Assembly: GCA_023150375.1 (NCBI GenBank)
Contig: JAKLLA010000012.1
Location: forward strand, 62,001-126,000
From: Burkholderiaceae bacterium
GTDB taxonomy: Bacteria > Pseudomonadota > Gammaproteobacteria > Burkholderiales > Burkholderiaceae_C
Reading direction: 5' to 3'
DNA length: 64,000 nt
Made by a program: the position numbers and the translations under genes. Positions within the stretch are counted from its first letter, which is position 1, and every line of letters begins with the position of its first letter. The notes under the pieces were generated by a model. That model made no database searches. It saw only the letters and a program-made list of their open reading frames with translations, and had not been told where the DNA came from. Below are positions 61,308 to 64,000 of this stretch, in pieces.

Positions 61308-62405
61308 TCAGGCCAGCTCGCGCAGCGCGGCGATCACCTGGTCGGCCTGCTCCAGCGTCATGGTCGGGCCGATCGGCAGGCTCAGCAGCTGCGCGGCCAT
61401 CGCCTCGGCCTGCGGCAGCCGGCCGGCGGGCCAGCCCAGGTCGGCATAGGCGCCCTGCAGGTGCGGTGGCAGCGGGTAGTGCACGCCGGTGGCGATGCCG
61501 CGCTGCTGCAGCGCCTGCGCCAGCGCGTCGCGCTGCGGATGGCGCAGCGCGAAGAGGTGCCACACCGGCTCGGCGCCCGCGCGCACCTCGGGCAGGCGCA
61601 GCCGTGGGTGGCCGGCCAGACCCGCCAGGTAGCGCGCGGCGATGCGCTGGCGCTGCGCGTTGTCGGCTTCCAGCAGTGGCAGCTTGGCGCGCAGGAAGGC
61701 CGCCTGCAGCTCGTCCAGGCGCGAATTCACGCCCACCGTCTCGTGGCGGTACTTCTGCGTCGAGCCGTAGTTGCGCAGCAGGCGCAGCCGCTCGGCCAGC
61801 CCGGCGTCGTCGGTGGTGACCGCGCCGCCGTCGCCCAGCGCCCCCAGGTTCTTGCCCGGGTAGAAGCTCCAGGCCACCAGGTCGCCGTGCGCGCCGATGC
61901 GCCGTCCCCGGTAGCGCGCGCCGTGCGCCTGCGCGGCGTCCTCGATGACGCGCAGGCCGTGCCGGCGGGCGAGGTCGAGGATCGGCGCCAGATCGGCGGG
62001 CTGGCCGTACAGGTGCACCGGCAGCACCGCGCGGCTGCGCGGCGTCAGCGCCGCCTCGAGCTGCCGCGGGTCCATCGTCATGCAGCCTTCCAGCGGCTCG
62101 ACCGGCACGATCGTCGCCCCCACCTGGGTGACCGCCAGCCAGGTGGCGATGAAGGTGTGCGAGGGCACCAGCACCTCGTCGCCCGGGCCGATGCCGCAGG
62201 CGCGCAGCGCCAGCACCAGCGCATCCAGCCCGCTGCCCACGCCCACCGCCTCGCCGGCCTGGCAGAAGGCGGCGAATTCGCGCTCGAAGGCGGCCACCTC
62301 GTCACCGAGGATGAACCAGCCGCGGTCGAGCACGCGGTCGAGCGCCTCGTGCAGCGCCCGGCGCTGGCGAAGCTGGATGGCAGGCAGGTCGAGAAAGGGA
62401 ATCAT
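61308..62405 (-). CDS. DegT/DnrJ-family sugar aminotransferase (FdtB-like)
   Basis: The 365-residue PLP enzyme starts IPFLDLPAIQLRQR and shows VGVGSGLDALVLAL, VIEDAAQAHGA, SFYPGKNLGALGDGGAV (the PLP lysine in YPGKNLG) and NSRLDELQAAFLRAKL. FdtB/QdtB-type enzymes transaminate dTDP-3-keto-6-deoxyhexose. The ketoisomerase gene upstream at 62526 makes that substrate, so a dTDP-3-amino-3,6-dideoxyhexose for a surface polysaccharide is the likely product. The ATG at 62405 begins at the family's normal N-terminus. Confidence 0.88.
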   Translation of the reverse strand: MIPFLDLPAIQLRQRRALHEALDRVLDRGWFILGDEVAAFEREFAAFCQAGEAVGVGSGLDALVLALRACGIGPGDEVLVPSHTFIATWLAVTQVGATIVPVEPLEGCMTMDPRQLEAALTPRSRAVLPVHLYGQPADLAPILDLARRHGLRVIEDAAQAHGARYRGRRIGAHGDLVAWSFYPGKNLGALGDGGAVTTDDAGLAERLRLLRNYGSTQKYRHETVGVNSRLDELQAAFLRAKLPLLEADNAQRQRIAARYLAGLAGHPRLRLPEVRAGAEPVWHLFALRHPQRDALAQALQQRGIATGVHYPLPPHLQGAYADLGWPAGRLPQAEAMAAQLLSLPIGPTMTLEQADQVIAALRELA

Positions 62406-62451
62406 CGGGGCATCGGGGCCGTCCAGGCCGGGGATTGGCAGGGCAGAAATC

Positions 62452-62485
62452 GGAGCCGGAGCCGGGGCCGGGGCCGCAGCCGCAG
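62452..62485. repeat. Hexanucleotide repeat between the two sugar genes
   Basis: Degenerate GGAGCC/GGGGCC/GCAGCC units in tandem occupy this part of the 120-base gap between the FdtA-like and FdtB-like genes. The same hexamer is repeated at 7012-7029 in the DUF58 gene. No promoter was recognised in the gap. Confidence 0.7.
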
Positions 62486-62525
62486 TGCGGCGCTGCAGCC
62501 TGCGTGGCAGGACCGGCCCCACCGC

Positions 62526-63083
62526 TCAGGCGCGCCAGCGCGCGCGCATGAACTCGGCGTAGTCGCGGTAGTAGTCGGCCTCGTCGTACCGGTTCGAGGC
62601 GATCACCATGCACACCGAGCCGGAAGAGAAGTTGTCCAGCTCGCGCCAGATCATCGGGCAGACGTACAGGCCGTAGTTCGAGCGGGCCAGGTGCACGCGG
62701 CGGCGGTGGCGGCCGTCGTCGAGCAGCACGTCGAAGCTGCCCGACATCGCGATGATGAGCTGGCGCAGCTCCTTGTGCGCATGCCCGCCGCGCTCGGAGC
62801 CGCCCGGCACGTCGTAGAGGTAGTAGACCCGCTCGATGGCGAAGGGCACGTGCACCTCCGACTCGATGAACGACAGGTTGCCGCGCGGATCGTGCACCTT
62901 GGGCAGGTCGATCATGCGGCAGGCCGCCAGGCTGCCGCGGGCCTGCATCCAGTCGGCCGCGACGCCGGCGTCGTCGCCGGCCTGCCGCGGTGGTGGCGGC
63001 ACCGAGTAGAGCGAGCGGTTGTGCAGCGCCCGGGCCTCGACGGGCGGGCGCGGCGGCAGGGGGGCGGCGGTCGGTTCAGGCAT
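62526..63083 (-). CDS. WxcM/FdtA-like sugar 3,4-ketoisomerase
   Basis: The 185-residue protein has a cupin barrel of the FdtA/QdtA/WxcM group: LPKVHDPRGNLSFIE, VYYLYDVPGGSERGGHAHKELRQ (metal/active-site His residues) and FSSGSVCMVIASNRYDEADYYRDY. It converts dTDP-4-keto-6-deoxyglucose to the 3-keto sugar. The first 55 residues are a non-conserved Pro/Ala-rich extension, and the conserved part begins at about residue 58, near an internal ATG. The start overlaps the end of the dehydrogenase gene by eight bases. Confidence 0.85.
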   Translation of the reverse strand: MPEPTAAPLPPRPPVEARALHNRSLYSVPPPPRQAGDDAGVAADWMQARGSLAACRMIDLPKVHDPRGNLSFIESEVHVPFAIERVYYLYDVPGGSERGGHAHKELRQLIIAMSGSFDVLLDDGRHRRRVHLARSNYGLYVCPMIWRELDNFSSGSVCMVIASNRYDEADYYRDYAEFMRARWRA

Positions 63084-63897
63084 GGGGCAGGCTCCGGCCA
63101 GGGGTGAAGAAGGGGGCAGGCGCCGCTGCGGCGGGCGCGGGGGCCTCCAGGCGCAGGCAGGCACCGGCGGCCAGATGGGGGGCGCGCAGCGTGGCGACGA
63201 TCGCCGCAGCGGCATCGGCGGGGTCGCGCAGCTGGGGGCGGCGGGCGACGAAGTCGGCGGCGTGGCGCAGGTCGCCCGGCGCGGCACCGCGCAGCTGTGC
63301 CTGCATGCCGGTGTCCAGCGCACCGGGGTCCAGGCAGACCGGCACGAAGGGGTGGCGCTCGTCCTGCTGCTCGGCGGCGAGCACGCGCATGAACTGCTCC
63401 ATGCCGGCCTTGGCCGCGGCGTAGAGCGACAGCCCGGGGTGCGGCCGATGCGCGGCCGCACTGCTGATCTGCGCCAGCACCTTGCGCCCCGGCGTGTCCT
63501 GCAACTGGGCCTGGATGGCTGCGATCCACGCGATGGCGCCGGCCAGATTGGTCGCCAGGCTGTCCTGCACGGCGTGCGGGGGCTGCCGCCAGGCCGGCCC
63601 GATGGGCTGCAGCGTGGCGGCGTTGTTCAGCACGATCAGGTCGATCGGTGCGCTGTGGTCCAGACCCTGCAGCGCGGTCCGGACCGCCCCGGCGGCCTGC
63701 TCGGGGCGGGCCAGGTCGAGCGCCACCGCATCGGGGCCGCAGGCCCGGCGCGAGAACTCGACGACCCGAAAGCCCTCGCGTCCAAGCGCCGCCTTCAGGG
63801 CCGCGCCGAGCCCGCGCGAGGCTCCGCTGAGCAGCGCCAGGCGCGGCGCGTCAGGAAGGTCGAGCGGAAGGTCTGGCGGCAATGTCCCCGGCGGCAT
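63076..63897 (-). CDS. Short-chain dehydrogenase/reductase
   Basis: The 273-residue protein is a classical SDR: SGASRGLG cofactor loop near residues 24-31, LNNAA, ISSAAAHRPHPGLSLYAAAKAG (catalytic Ser, Tyr and Lys) and a LDPGALDTGM loop. It is co-encoded with the FdtA and FdtB-like genes, so it may act on a sugar or lipid precursor, although substrates of SDR enzymes cannot be read from sequence. ATG 63897 gives the usual N-terminus, and a longer start at 63963 is possible. A Pro/Ala-rich tail ends the protein. Confidence 0.82.
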   Translation of the reverse strand: MPPGTLPPDLPLDLPDAPRLALLSGASRGLGAALKAALGREGFRVVEFSRRACGPDAVALDLARPEQAAGAVRTALQGLDHSAPIDLIVLNNAATLQPIGPAWRQPPHAVQDSLATNLAGAIAWIAAIQAQLQDTPGRKVLAQISSAAAHRPHPGLSLYAAAKAGMEQFMRVLAAEQQDERHPFVPVCLDPGALDTGMQAQLRGAAPGDLRHAADFVARRPQLRDPADAAAAIVATLRAPHLAAGACLRLEAPAPAAAAPAPFFTPGRSLPHA

Positions 63898-64000
63898 GGC
63901 GCTTGCGTGCACCGACCGGGTCGGCACATCGTGTGATGAAGTTCGCACAATGTTACATGCCAATCACGCAAAGCGGCGAAATACCGGCTGAACCGGGCGC
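63898..64000. other. Window end, upstream region of the SDR gene
   Basis: About 100 bases with some A/T-rich words (ATGTTACATGCCAATCACGC) that probably hold the promoter of the minus-strand sugar operon. No coding start can be seen before the window ends. Confidence 0.3.

Overview
The window is about 64 kb of very GC-rich bacterial DNA, densely coded on both strands. Several features point to a betaproteobacterium of the order Burkholderiales, probably the Rubrivivax/Leptothrix/Sphaerotilus group (inference; there is no rRNA to confirm it). These are a glucokinase fused to a HexR-type regulator, Bug/TctC and TctAB transporter proteins, a ped/exa-type PQQ-alcohol oxidation accessory cluster, the rpsU-yqeY pair, and the codon bias. 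No mobile element, CRISPR array, tRNA or rRNA gene was seen.

1-5.9 kb: the 3' part of recB, then recD, then a small proline-dehydrogenase-like gene. 5.9-10.4 kb: a minus-strand operon of a PDZ-less trypsin-like protease, a MoxR ATPase, a DUF58 protein and a VWA protein. 10.5-15.1 kb: tatD and a hypoxanthine/uracil-DNA glycosylase, a hypothetical gene, a spermidine-synthase-like gene and a lone GspE/PilB-type ATPase. 15.3-17.4 kb: tctBA followed by a clear terminator. 17.4-19.1 kb: an MFS exporter with a monooxygenase-like tail.

19.2-39.4 kb is an alpha-glucan/maltodextrin utilisation island. It holds a LacI regulator, a lipoprotein pullulanase, a second GH13 lipoprotein, two secreted DOMON-type proteins (one ending in SHOCT), an outer-membrane barrel, MalG, a MalF with a long N-terminal membrane extension, MalE, MalK, a periplasmic GH13 enzyme and the Glk-HexR fusion. 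Four inverted repeats of the form TGTAG-N5-CTACA lie in the promoter regions of pulA, the GH13 lipoprotein gene, the mal operon and glk-hexR. The simplest reading is that the fusion protein controls the whole island.

39.5-47.6 kb: a gamma-glutamyltransferase, a small Lys/Ala repeat protein, a TRAP transporter QM pair without its binding protein, a Cache-domain NarL-type two-component system, a DUF442 phosphatase-like protein, yqeY and rpsU.

47.7-57.7 kb is an accessory system for PQQ-dependent alcohol oxidation: a periplasmic binding protein, cytochrome c-550 (PedF-like), an AcoR/BmoR-like sigma-54 activator, a degenerate metallohydrolase, a divergent PqqB-like protein, and an ABC system with a beta-propeller protein. 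The quinoprotein dehydrogenase itself is not in the window. Strong sigma-54 promoter matches precede the cytochrome gene and the pqqB-like operon, each with shared sequence words 100-135 bp upstream. Downstream on the same strand, 57.7-60.3 kb carries an uncharacterised four-gene ExbB/ExbD-like membrane operon ending in a lipoprotein, and then an orphan TctC/Bug protein. The window closes with minus-strand surface-sugar genes (FdtB-like aminotransferase, FdtA-like ketoisomerase, short-chain dehydrogenase).
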